DNA from: Paenibacillus sp. L3-i20
Lineage (GTDB): Bacteria > Bacillota > Bacilli > Paenibacillales > Paenibacillaceae
NCBI RefSeq assembly: GCF_022180385.2
Contig: NZ_BQME02000001.1
Location: forward strand, 2,796,441 to 2,860,440
Reading direction: 5' to 3'
DNA length: 64,000 bases
A program made the translations under genes and the position numbers. The notes beneath the pieces are model-generated. The model did not search any database and was not told the origin of the DNA. It was given only the letters and a program-made list of their open reading frames with translations. Positions 37,177 to 45,241 of the stretch are shown in pieces. How positions within the stretch are numbered: the first letter of the stretch is position 1; the number at the start of each line of letters is the position of its first letter.

Positions 37177-37845
37177 ATGAAGAAGCTTAAAATATTGCAG
37201 CAGTTAACTGAAGCAGGTGTTGTAGCTGTATTACGTGCTGATTCGGCAGAAGAAGTAGCAGATATGGCCCGCCATGCAATCAAGGGTGGAATTAAAGCGA
37301 TTGAAATTACGATGACAGTACCATTTGCATTACGTGCAATTGAACAGCTATCCAAAGAATATTCAAGCGATGTGTCCCCAGACGCTCATAATTTTGCGAT
37401 CATTGGCGTTGGAACTGTGTTAGATCCCGAGACTGCTCGTGCTGCAATTCTTGCAGGTGCAGAATATGTAGTATCTCCAACACTGAACCCCGAGACAATC
37501 AAACTTTGTAATCGATATGCAGTCCCTATTCTACCAGGTACGATGACGATTCTAGAAATTCAAACTGCACTTGAACTTGGGGTTGATGTGGTCAAGCTAT
37601 TCCCAGGCAATCTATATTCGCCAAGTGTCATTCCTTCTATTAAAGGACCATTGCCTCAAGCGAATATTATGCCAACAGGCGGTGTCTCTCTTGATAATTT
37701 GAAAGATTGGATCAAAGCTGGCGCAGTTGCGGTTGGTATTGGTTCTGATCTAACAAAGGAAGCAGTGAAAACTGGCGATTTTACAATTATTGAGCAAAAA
37801 GCTGCTGCGTACATAGCTGCATACCGTGAGGCAACAGGTTCATAA
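37177..37845 (+). CDS. eda: KDPG / 2-keto-4-hydroxyglutarate aldolase
   Basis: 222 residues from the ATG at 37177, which has AAAGAGGGG upstream; an in-frame start at 37078 has no site. TIM-barrel class I aldolase: VVAVLRADSAEEV, catalytic Glu in AIEITMTVPFA, IGVGTVLDPETA, PILPGTMT, the Schiff-base Lys in VDVVKLFPGNLY and phosphate-binding MPTGGVS. It cleaves 2-keto-3-deoxy-6-phosphogluconate to pyruvate and glyceraldehyde-3-phosphate, or related keto-acids. No kinase or dehydratase partner is adjacent, so its pathway link is unclear. Confidence 0.93.
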   Translation: MKKLKILQQLTEAGVVAVLRADSAEEVADMARHAIKGGIKAIEITMTVPFALRAIEQLSKEYSSDVSPDAHNFAIIGVGTVLDPETARAAILAGAEYVVSPTLNPETIKLCNRYAVPILPGTMTILEIQTALELGVDVVKLFPGNLYSPSVIPSIKGPLPQANIMPTGGVSLDNLKDWIKAGAVAVGIGSDLTKEAVKTGDFTIIEQKAAAYIAAYREATGS

Positions 37846-38025
37846 TTATTAACTCACAAACGATTTTTAATATATAGTTCATTGCCGCAGGTGCTAAGTC
37901 ACCCAGTGGAGTCCGTTTATACTAATTTGTCTAGTACTGTCTTGCTTCTCGGAGCAATTAGCGTTATAACAGAAACAGGGTTGTTAGAATAGGACTAATA
38001 TGATCGTAAAGGAGTCGTTACTTAA

Positions 38026-39411
38026 ATGGAATACCGCATTGAGAAGGACACTATGGGAGAAATAAATGTTCCTGCGCACAGACTTTGGGGAGCACAAACG
38101 CAGCGCAGCCTACAAAACTTTAAAATTGGCGGCGAACGTATGCCGATTGAAGTAGTATATGGAATGGCGATTGTAAAGAAGGCTTCCGCATTTGCAAATC
38201 ATAAGCTAGGTGTTTTGGATGAAGAAAAAGCGGTCATTATCGGTGAAGTAGTCGATGAAATTTTGAGCGGCAAATGGGATGACGAGTTTCCGCTAGTTGT
38301 ATGGCAAACTGGTAGCGGTACTCAAACAAACATGAACGTAAATGAAGTTGTAGCTAATCGTTCTAACCAATTGCTTGCTGAACGTGGAAGCGCTGTCCGT
38401 GTTCATCCTAACGACGATGTCAATCGTTCACAAAGTTCCAATGATACATTCCCAGCTGCTATGCATATTGCAGGCGTTATCGCTGTCGAAGATCGCTTGA
38501 TTCCAGCAATTGATGTACTGAATGGTACACTTCGTGCTAAAGCTGAGAAGTTCGCTGACCTTGTAAAGATCGGCCGTACACATCTTCAAGATGCAACACC
38601 AATTACACTCGGTCAAGAAATTAGCGGTTGGTATGCAATGCTCGACAAAACTCGTGCAATGATTATTCAAAGTGTAGATACAATGCGTGAGCTTGCGCTT
38701 GGCGGAACTGCTGTAGGAACAGGACTTAACGCACATCCTGACTATGCAGTAGCTGTAGCGGAAGAAGTAACGACTCTTACAGGCAAAACGTTTGTTACAG
38801 CAGCGAACAAATTCCACTCCCTAACCAGTCATGATCAAATGGTATATACGCATGGTGCGATCAAAGCATTAGCTGCTGATCTCATGAAGATCGCTAACGA
38901 TGTGAGATGGCTTGCAAGCGGTCCACGTTGCGGCATCGGCGAAATTACGATTCCAGAAAACGAGCCGGGCAGCTCCATTATGCCAGGTAAAGTTAATCCT
39001 ACACAAAGCGAAGCGCTAACGATGGCTGTTTGCCAAGTAATTGGTAACGATACAGCAATTAGTATGGCAGCGAGCCAAGGCAACTTTGAATTGAACGTGT
39101 TTAAGCCTGTTATTATGTACAACTTCATTCAGTCGCTTGCACTAATGGCAGACGCAATGATTTCGTTCAACGATAACTGTGCGATCGGTATTGAACCAAA
39201 TGAAGAAGTGATTAAGCGCAACTTGGATCAATCACTTATGTTAGTAACAGCTCTTAACCCACATATCGGTTATGAGAACGCAGCAGCGATTGCTAAGAAC
39301 GCTCATAAGAAGGGCCTGACGCTCAAGGAATCCGCTATTGCAAGCGGCTTACTTACGTCCGAGCAATTCGATGAGTTTGTTCGCCCGGAAAATATGATCG
39401 GAAGACGTTAA
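38026..39411 (+). CDS. fumC: fumarate hydratase class II
   Basis: 461 residues, full length. Lyase-superfamily signature [13 protein letters not shown] with the catalytic Ser in the mobile loop, together with the [13 protein letters not shown] substrate loop, the [13 protein letters not shown] motif and the [18 protein letters not shown] block (catalytic His). Aspartase has a similar fold, but the N-terminal [19 protein letters not shown] and [10 protein letters not shown] wording match fumarase C. It interconverts fumarate and malate in the TCA cycle and is iron-independent. Single gene with its own terminator. Confidence 0.96.
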   Translation: MEYRIEKDTMGEINVPAHRLWGAQTQRSLQNFKIGGERMPIEVVYGMAIVKKASAFANHKLGVLDEEKAVIIGEVVDEILSGKWDDEFPLVVWQTGSGTQTNMNVNEVVANRSNQLLAERGSAVRVHPNDDVNRSQSSNDTFPAAMHIAGVIAVEDRLIPAIDVLNGTLRAKAEKFADLVKIGRTHLQDATPITLGQEISGWYAMLDKTRAMIIQSVDTMRELALGGTAVGTGLNAHPDYAVAVAEEVTTLTGKTFVTAANKFHSLTSHDQMVYTHGAIKALAADLMKIANDVRWLASGPRCGIGEITIPENEPGSSIMPGKVNPTQSEALTMAVCQVIGNDTAISMAASQGNFELNVFKPVIMYNFIQSLALMADAMISFNDNCAIGIEPNEEVIKRNLDQSLMLVTALNPHIGYENAAAIAKNAHKKGLTLKESAIASGLLTSEQFDEFVRPENMIGRR

Positions 39412-39431
39412 TATATAATTGAAGCAATAGC

Positions 39432-39473
39432 AAGAGGATGTCTCAAAAAGTTATGACTTTTGGGACATCCTCT
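39432..39473 (+). terminator. terminator after fumC
   Basis: AAGAGGATGTC (39432-39442) pairs with GACATCCTCTT (39463-39473), with an inner CAAAAAGT/ACTTTTG stem. Confidence 0.8.
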
Positions 39474-39659
39474 TTGTTTCATGTAAATGAAACATGAACG
39501 TATAGACCTTATCTATAATGACTAATGTAATGTTGCAATCCATTAAGTAAATGGTACTCTATAGGTGCACCAGAGAACGAATTTGAGGAAGGGAATCCTG
39601 AGGTCCGTTCACTCTTCGATGTTATTTTGCTAATGGCTAAACTAAGTATCTAATAATGG

Positions 39660-41471
39660 TTAAGATGCATACCGCTTTGCTTGAGTATGGAACATTTCGG
39701 CGTAAGCGCCTTTTGCAGCGAGCAATGACTCATGACTGCCTTCTTCAATAATTTCCCCGTGATGTAGCACGATGATTTTATCCGCATGTCTGCAACTGCT
39801 CAAACGATGGGAGATCATGATGGTCGTTTTTCCTTCGTAAAGGGTAGCGAAGTTATCATAGATTTCTGCTTCAGCTCTAGGATCAAGCGCTGCTGTTGGC
39901 TCGTCGAGAATAATGATTTGCGCATCTCGCATGAATGCTCGGCTTAGAGCTATCTTTTGCCATTGTCCTCCTGACAGCTCATGTCCATTATGGAACATCG
40001 CGCCAAGCTCCGTATCTAGACCTTTAGGCAGACGCCCGATTAATTCACCGACACCAGCTTTAGCGGCTGCAGCCTCAATATAAGCATCATCATTGATTTT
40101 GGGATGACCCATGGCAATATTTTCACGAACAGTTAATTGATAACTTTCAAAATCTTGAAATACAGCGGATACATTTTGACGCATGCTTTTTGGATCGATC
40201 GTACAGATGTCTACACCGTCGAACAAGATGGACCCTTGATCGGGTAAATAAAGCCCGAGCAAACACTTCGCAAGCGTACTTTTGCCTGCGCCATTCTCGC
40301 CAACAATAGCGATTTTCTCCCCTGGAGAGATGGTGAAGCTTAATCCTTTTAACTGAGGAGTTGTATGCGTTGCGTACGTGAAAGATAAGTTTTTCACTTC
40401 TATTTTTGAACTTAATTTTTCAGGGAACTGTTGATCTCGATCCTTCGAGTTTTCCTCGTCTAAATCAAGGAAGTGCAACACCTCATTAATAAAGAGGCTT
40501 TCTTCGTAAATGGCTGCAATCGAGTACCCTAATCCAGAAATAATTGACTGAATATGCTGGAGAGCTTGTGTTAATGAGACATAATGGCCGATCGTTAATG
40601 CACCGGTAGAACCAAATATTATGAGTACAATAATAACCCCGATATCTAACGCCACTTGGGAAACTTCTACAAGTAGCAGTCTACTGTCGGTTCGTTTGCG
40701 CAGTTCGTATTGTTCGTTAGCAGTTTTCCAGAATACACTTTTCCATTTGAAGGTCAAATAAGAGACAAAATCATAGATTCTTGCTTCTTTAGCCGAGCTG
40801 CGACTATGTAGAATGCCAAGCAAATAATGAACTTTTCGTTGTTCTGGTGTTTGAGACATTGCTTGTTGATATTTTTGCTTACCGAAATATGCATTCACCA
40901 GTATGTTGGGAATTATCATACTTAAGACGATGGCGGCCAATATCCAATGGAAAGACAATAATATAAATATGAGTCCGACTAAAGTTATTATATTGGAACC
41001 AATGGTCATTATTAGATTGACTAAGTTAAAGCCTTTAACATCTACACCAAATGCAGCTCGCTCCAATTGATCATAATAGTCGGGGCGATCGAAGTAACTT
41101 AACGGTAATTGAGAAGCTTTGTTGATTAATAATTGTTCAAAATAAAACTTCAATTTCTGTTGTGTTCGAAATCCGATGACAGAATCTAAATAACTGCAAA
41201 CACGATTGGCGATTAGAATTAACGCTTGCAACGACAGGATGGTATAAACGTTAGTGGGGACACCTTGCTGTTTTGTGAATATTGAGGTTACTAAATCAAC
41301 CAGTTCTTTAACAATGTAAATCTGGGCTACTGGAAGTAAAGCAGTAATGATTTTGAGCAGAATAAGAAGGATGGTTGCACCAGGGATAATTTTAAGCATA
41401 AGCGGCATGAACCGGATAAATACGCTAAAAACAACCCTGTTTTTGTCCGAAATTAAGTTATTTATCTGCAT
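39660..41471 (-). CDS. ABC exporter of the six-cysteine peptide locus
   Basis: 603 residues: six membrane helices over ~20-310, ATPase ~355-590 with Walker A GENGAGKST, Q-loop AVFQDFESYQ, signature LSGGQWQKIALSRA, Walker B IIILDEPTAALD and ISHRLS. There is no N-terminal C39 peptidase domain, as expected if the cargo peptides lack a double-glycine leader. GAAGGTGAG precedes the ATG. It lies directly downstream of the four peptide genes, separated by a hairpin, and is the obvious candidate for peptide secretion, self-immunity, or both. Confidence 0.9.
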   Translation of the reverse strand: MQINNLISDKNRVVFSVFIRFMPLMLKIIPGATILLILLKIITALLPVAQIYIVKELVDLVTSIFTKQQGVPTNVYTILSLQALILIANRVCSYLDSVIGFRTQQKLKFYFEQLLINKASQLPLSYFDRPDYYDQLERAAFGVDVKGFNLVNLIMTIGSNIITLVGLIFILLSFHWILAAIVLSMIIPNILVNAYFGKQKYQQAMSQTPEQRKVHYLLGILHSRSSAKEARIYDFVSYLTFKWKSVFWKTANEQYELRKRTDSRLLLVEVSQVALDIGVIIVLIIFGSTGALTIGHYVSLTQALQHIQSIISGLGYSIAAIYEESLFINEVLHFLDLDEENSKDRDQQFPEKLSSKIEVKNLSFTYATHTTPQLKGLSFTISPGEKIAIVGENGAGKSTLAKCLLGLYLPDQGSILFDGVDICTIDPKSMRQNVSAVFQDFESYQLTVRENIAMGHPKINDDAYIEAAAAKAGVGELIGRLPKGLDTELGAMFHNGHELSGGQWQKIALSRAFMRDAQIIILDEPTAALDPRAEAEIYDNFATLYEGKTTIMISHRLSSCRHADKIIVLHHGEIIEEGSHESLLAAKGAYAEMFHTQAKRYAS

Positions 41472-41495
41472 GTGAGCTCACCTTCATTATATAAT

Positions 41496-41526
41496 AAAGA
41501 GGAGAGCGCTGAACGCTCTCCTCTTT
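41496..41526 (-). terminator. hairpin between peptide genes and their exporter (attenuator candidate)
   Basis: AAAGAGGAGAGCG (41496-41508) and CGCTCTCCTCTTT (41514-41526) form a 13-bp stem with a 5-base loop. On the minus strand a T-rich tail follows. It would terminate much of the peptide transcript and let a fraction continue into the ABC gene. Confidence 0.75.
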
Positions 41527-41534
41527 TGAATGGA

Positions 41535-41666
41535 CTAGCAACCGCATCTTTCTTCATATTCGTATCTACATTTTTCTCCAGCGTACCAATAAGTTACTTT
41601 CACCATATGAGTATCCGCAGCGCAACGTTGAGCATAGCAGTAATTTCCAGCAGGATTGCATGCCAT
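41535..41666 (-). CDS. six-cysteine peptide, copy 1 (putative leaderless bacteriocin)
   Basis: 43 codons, starting MACNPAGNYCYAQRC and ending RYEYEERCGC. Cysteines are at 3, 10, 15, 33, 41 and 43. There is no signal peptide and no double-glycine leader. It differs from copies 2 and 3 at four residues (N8, Y28, Y37, E39 here; D, F, S, S there). The ribosome binding site is the weaker GTAGGTGA. Even cysteine number and cationic/aromatic content suit a disulfide-linked, defensin-like secreted peptide. Function is inferred from the neighbouring MauE-like, thioredoxin-like and ABC exporter genes. Confidence 0.8.
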   Translation of the reverse strand: MACNPAGNYCYAQRCAADTHMVKVTYWYAGEKCRYEYEERCGC

Positions 41667-41737
41667 AATTTTCACCTACTTTCTGTTATTGGTTTATAAA
41701 AAAATGTATTGAAAATTTTATATCTAGGGGAAGTTGC

Positions 41738-41869
41738 TTAGCAACCGCATCTTGATTCAGATTCATATCTACACTTTTCTCCAGCGAACCAATAAGTAAC
41801 TTTCACCATATGAGTATCCGCAGCGCAACGTTGAGCATAACAGTAATCTCCAGCAGGATTGCATGCCAT
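41738..41869 (-). CDS. six-cysteine peptide, copy 2
   Basis: 43 codons, peptide identical to copy 3: starts MACNPAGDYCYAQRC, contains HMVKVTYWFAGEKC, ends ESESRCGC. Cysteine spacing is C-x6-C-x4-C-x17-C-x7-C-x-C. The ribosome binding site is GTAGGTGA, one base from the GGAGGTGA of copy 3, suggesting weaker translation. Codons differ from copy 3 only slightly (GCT versus GCC at Ala29). Confidence 0.82.
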   Translation of the reverse strand: MACNPAGDYCYAQRCAADTHMVKVTYWFAGEKCRYESESRCGC

Positions 41870-41941
41870 AATCTTTCACCTACTTTCTGTTATTGGTTTA
41901 TAAAAAAATGTATTGAAAATTTTATATCTAGGGGAAGTTGC

Positions 41942-42073
41942 TTAGCAACCGCATCTTGATTCAGATTCATATCTACACTTTTCTCCGGCGAACCAATAAG
42001 TAACTTTCACCATATGAGTATCCGCAGCGCAACGTTGAGCATAACAGTAATCTCCAGCAGGATTGCATGCCAT
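41942..42073 (-). CDS. six-cysteine peptide, copy 3
   Basis: 43 codons, same peptide as copy 2, but with a strong GGAGGTGA site 7 bases before the ATG. It is the first of the three repeated copies on the transcript, so probably the best expressed. No leader is present; the Met-Ala-Cys start implies export as a leaderless peptide or after simple Met removal. Confidence 0.82.
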   Translation of the reverse strand: MACNPAGDYCYAQRCAADTHMVKVTYWFAGEKCRYESESRCGC

Positions 42074-42128
42074 AATCTTTCACCTCCTTTCAATTGGTCA
42101 GGAGCATAGATAATTTAAAGAAAATAGC

Positions 42129-42254
42129 TTAGAAACCACATGCGAATTCAGTGATTGAATTACTATTAATATTGCACCATGTGAAGCGTCTTACCTCATG
42201 AGAGATTGTAGTACAACGTCGAGAATCGCAATTGCCGCTACAAGAGCATGCCAT
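42129..42254 (-). CDS. divergent six-cysteine peptide, copy 4
   Basis: 41 codons, starting MACSCSGNCDSRRC and ending ITEFACGF. Cysteines are at 3, 5, 9, 14, 27 and 39, a different spacing from copies 1-3, yet with the same MAC start and the same size. AAGGAGGTGG precedes the ATG, the strongest site of the set. It could be a second bacteriocin, the partner of a two-peptide system, or the older family member. Being first after the thioredoxin-like gene, it ties the peptides to the folding proteins. Confidence 0.78.
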   Translation of the reverse strand: MACSCSGNCDSRRCTTISHEVRRFTWCNINSNSITEFACGF

Positions 42255-42274
42255 AGTTCCACCTCCTTTCCGAA

Positions 42275-42832
42275 TTATGAAGCTTTTGGAACAACAGTTC
42301 GAGCAATAAGAGCGTTTAACGTTTCTCTGCGCTGCACGACACTTTTAGCAATAACCTCTCCTTTAGGAGATAGATAATAGACAAACGGGAAGATACCAGT
42401 TTCGTACGAAGCGGCTGTATCGATTGTTGTTACTGGAACGGTTAGTTCATATTGATTAATAATTTCTTTCACCTCAGGCTGCTGACCGATCATTAGAATA
42501 AGTGATTGGAAATGTGGGTTTTGTTGATGGAATCTTTCTAATATCGGATATAGCTCTTTGCAAGAACTGCATGTTGCGTCTGTAAAAGCGATCAAAAATC
42601 CATGTTTTTGTTTATCGAGGTGTTGTAAATCGATAAAGCCTTTGTTAACGGTTTCAAATTGAAACTGAGGAAATAATGCTCTTTGGGGAATCCCATGATC
42701 TTCTTCAATAAGATGATGGGCATCCTCGGATTGTACTTTAGATTGCAATTTTCTCCCAAGCTGAATGATGAAGTAGGATTGAAGTGCTATTATCGCCCAC
42801 AAAAAAGCATAGGATAGATTGAATAGAGTCAT
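42275..42832 (-). CDS. membrane-anchored thioredoxin-like protein (TlpA/MauD type)
   Basis: 185 residues. Residues ~5-25 are an N-terminal membrane anchor, so the thioredoxin domain (~65-180) faces outward. The active site is CSSC, in TDATCSSCKELYPILERF, and the conserved cis-Pro loop is in GIFPFVYYLSPKGEV. It starts 5 bases after the MauE-like gene and ends 20 bases before peptide copy 4. With MauE it forms the usual pair for thiol-disulfide exchange outside the membrane, here most likely forming or proofreading disulfides in the exported peptides. Confidence 0.9.
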   Translation of the reverse strand: MTLFNLSYAFLWAIIALQSYFIIQLGRKLQSKVQSEDAHHLIEEDHGIPQRALFPQFQFETVNKGFIDLQHLDKQKHGFLIAFTDATCSSCKELYPILERFHQQNPHFQSLILMIGQQPEVKEIINQYELTVPVTTIDTAASYETGIFPFVYYLSPKGEVIAKSVVQRRETLNALIARTVVPKAS

Positions 42833-42837
42833 AGAAC

Positions 42838-43341
42838 TTATGAGCCTCCCTCTAGCAATAGTTTTCTATTTTTCAACATTAAGTACATATTCAATAAACC
42901 AATGGTGATACCGATGCAGCTGATAGTTTCGGTTAGATTCACTGAAGCCAATGATGAAGAGTGATCAACGAAAAGTCCGATTAATGTTAGCAGCAAGAGC
43001 GGTGTAATCTTCCACATTGTCCCCCAGCCAAGCTTTTCTTCGCTAGATTTCCCGAAGCAATTGCAGCTTACATTCAAATTTTTATAAATAGCGAGTCCAG
43101 CAACCGCATAAAAAGAAAGGAACAACAGCATTGCGGCAATCTGACCAATTAATCTGGTGTAATCAACAACAAGCATCGCTGCTATAATTCCCTCAGTCGC
43201 TACTACGATCCAAGTGAAAAACAGTGGAAACTTCAGTTGTTCAATTGTTGTTTTAAAATCAGGATAAGCTGCAATTTTGGCAACAAACGAGTAGAGCAAT
43301 AAAGTAGCTAGTGCAACTGATACGACTAAATTAACATCCAT
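42838..43341 (-). CDS. MauE/DoxX-like membrane protein of thiol redox relay
   Basis: 167 residues from the second ATG (43341), which has GGGAGG 6 bases upstream. About four to five membrane helices are present. A CxC pair lies in the central loop (NVSCNCFGKSSEEKLGWGTMWKI), the hallmark of MauE-family proteins that relay electrons to or from an external MauD/TlpA-type thioredoxin. A third Cys (ETISCIG) lies in the last part. It is the first gene of the peptide operon. The methylamine-dehydrogenase name of the family does not imply methylamine metabolism here. Confidence 0.88.
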   Translation of the reverse strand: MDVNLVVSVALATLLLYSFVAKIAAYPDFKTTIEQLKFPLFFTWIVVATEGIIAAMLVVDYTRLIGQIAAMLLFLSFYAVAGLAIYKNLNVSCNCFGKSSEEKLGWGTMWKITPLLLLTLIGLFVDHSSSLASVNLTETISCIGITIGLLNMYLMLKNRKLLLEGGS

Positions 43342-43993
43342 AAACATCCTCCCAACGCTTATTATTTAGATTTTGTTGAATTAGCTCGTGAACATGATTT
43401 TGATAGCTAACTTTGATGGTATCGCAATATTAAAACTCATATAAATCTATTTATGTAAAATATAAACAAATAAAATTACACAAAAAAGCCATGTATCAAT
43501 AACGATCAAAAAATGCATTATAGAATTCAAAAGGAAGTTGTTGGATTTAAAAAGGTAAGTTGATTTTGGTTATTTTATGTCGCAGTTGGAACCTTATGAA
43601 CAAAAGATTCAAAGGAGTTTTTGTCATATTATGTATACGAAGAGGTAGTTTTATGTCTTGGAATGCCCAAGCAAAGTGTGTAGTAGTTCCTTGAAGGTAA
43701 AAGCAGTGGAGAGTGATGAAGTGTAGAACGACGCATGTTCTAGATCTGAGTTCCATGCTCGTATAGCGCTGAATAATGAATAATCGTGGATTAGTGGATA
43801 GTATGCAAGTTGATACGGCAAAATTATACTATATCCACTGCTCGTCTGTAGTTAAAATGATTCTACCAAGTATTTCAATTATTAGCAATATCTATTAATA
43901 ATTGTTATCGATAGATTTCTTATATTGAATAATATGACATCTTGTCCGGTGTTTGTCAAGTTGATTACAATGCGACTATTGCACCAATTTACC

Positions 43994-44041
43994 AAGCGAA
44001 AACACACTGATCCTATGGTCATGAAATCAGTGTGTTTGCTT
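43994..44041. other. long hairpin in the gene-poor region
   Basis: AAGC plus AAACACACTGAT pairs with ATCAGTGTGTTT plus GCTT around a 14-base loop. It could be an old bidirectional terminator whose flanking genes have decayed. Confidence 0.5.
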
Positions 44042-44521
44042 AAGAGTTTTAAGTTTGATAGAAAAGCAAGAACAAGATAGTTGAGCAAAAGCGGTTCCTC
44101 AACAAAGGGAAGATGCCCACAGACTTGCATAATGGCGCAGTATGAGAGTTATATGTTTTATTGTAAAGCTCTGATGCCTTCATGTTGTATGAATGTTCGT
44201 GATGGAATGTTATAAAATGCGTTAACAATTGATTATCTCGTAGTTTGTTTAAGGCTCTAGTCCTATTATCCGTAGAGAAATTAGGGGGGGATGCAAAAAT
44301 TGTCGAGATTCTTACGTTCTTTAGATTAATATTTCTTGCTATTTTCTATTTGGCGCCTGCTAGTTTAGCTTATTTGTCTTAGTTCATTGAATCAATTTTA
44401 TAATTCCAAAGCCTAACAAGGCTTGCGAATTTAAGGTGTGAAAAAAGGAGTAATTCCCTAAAACTCGAAGTGTTTTGCTATAATATGCTCGGAAGATGAT
44501 AATTTATTGTGGTACATTTAG

Positions 44522-44570
44522 ACTCAGTTGAAGCCTGTTTATAGGTATTGACTGGGTTTATTTATTGTTT
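44522..44570 (+). terminator. orphan terminator-like hairpin
   Basis: ACTCAGT (44522-44528) pairs with ACTGGGT (44551-44557), with GCCT/AGGT inside and a T-rich tail (TTATTTATTGTTTT). Confidence 0.45.
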
Positions 44571-44619
44571 TGCTAGATGTAAATTCTATTCCATGACAAT
44601 TACATTTTTTTATAATATT

Positions 44620-44898
44620 TCATGTTTTAATAGAGCCCAAATAAGAGAAAGATGTGATAATGTGATGAAAAAGAGCGAGGTTAATAGGACATGGGATTCC
44701 GAACCCATAATTAGAGTTAAATGTGCGTTGAAATAAAACGAGTGACTTACCATTGTTATGAAATTCAATGGTATTTTTTACATCTATCTTTGCATTTTGA
44801 AAAGCGTACTCCAATGTCTTTGATTTATTGAGCATAAATGAAGAAAATCCGATAAAGCACAGAATAAGTAATTCACCAATTACAATTTTAGCTTTCAT
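44620..44898 (-). CDS. small anchored protein of unknown function, possibly truncated
   Basis: 92 residues. AAAGGAG 7 bases before the ATG makes the start convincing. Residues ~4-24 are one membrane helix or signal (KIVIGELLILCFIGFSSFML), followed by SKTLEYAFQNAKIDVKNTIEF, a layout seen in small Bacillus signal-anchored proteins. The last ~35 residues look unrelated in composition, so the original 3' part may have been lost by frameshift. I do not recognise a family. Confidence 0.5.
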   Translation of the reverse strand: MKAKIVIGELLILCFIGFSSFMLNKSKTLEYAFQNAKIDVKNTIEFHNNGKSLVLFQRTFNSNYGFGIPCPINLALFHHIITSFSYLGSIKT

Positions 44899-45241
44899 AA
44901 TGTTTCTCCTTTATTACGAAATATTCATTTCGATACAGATGATTCGCTCGTCTATTAAACATCCGATGATAGCAGGAATACGCAACTGCTGATCCGTTGC
45001 ATAGAAATGGATGGGTACACAATTGATCCCCTATGATAGCAAGATATTTGAATCATGGATTATAATTTCCGTACATATGAGTTCGACAATACAAGCTTAA
45101 ACCCTTGTGAAAACTGGATTTTTTAGTTTAGAAAGAACAATAAAAAATTATCCAAATAAAATATAGAAATACTTATCTGAACAAAATATTATATGAGAGA
45201 GTGTAGGGAATATGAAGTAAAAATGTTGTGAATGAAGCTGT
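44899..45241. other. intergenic, nothing recognised
   Basis: About 340 AT-rich bases between divergent genes; no gene, terminator or operator that I can support. Confidence 0.4.

Larger units (their letters stand above)
41535..42073 (-). repeat. tandem triplication of a ~204-bp peptide gene unit
   Basis: Three copies start at 41666, 41869 and 42073, that is 203 and 204 bp apart. Both intervening spacers (41667-41737, 41870-41941) are nearly identical, including TTGGTTTATAAAAAAATG-type sequence read on the plus strand. Copies 2 and 3 encode identical peptides and copy 1 has four substitutions. This is a recent local amplification. Confidence 0.9.
43342..44619. other. 1.3-kb gene-poor AT-rich region
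   Basis: No frame with a convincing start site and protein-like composition on either strand; short frames at 43547-43756 and 43882-44130 (minus) look accidental. It holds a long hairpin at 43994-44041, a TATAAT at 44479-44484 without a good -35, and a terminator-like hairpin at 44522-44557. The promoter of the peptide operon must lie near its left end, but I cannot pick it out. Confidence 0.5.

Noticed and set aside
38428..38817. Minus-strand frame of 129 codons inside fumC
   Set aside because: Antisense shadow of a highly conserved gene; Cys-rich, low-complexity composition.
41535..42073. Repeated ~204-bp units resembling a mobile or CRISPR repeat
   Set aside because: Each unit carries a start, stop and ribosome binding site for a Cys-rich peptide; no spacers or terminal inverted repeats are present.
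42838..43341. Methylamine utilisation pathway (MauE/MauD names)
   Set aside because: No methylamine dehydrogenase subunits are present; the family names reflect shared thiol-redox chemistry only.
43547..44130. Two minus-strand frames (69 and 82 codons) left of the peptide operon
   Set aside because: No ribosome binding sites, no family resemblance, composition as expected from AT-rich non-coding DNA; considered as transposase remnants but no supporting motif was found.
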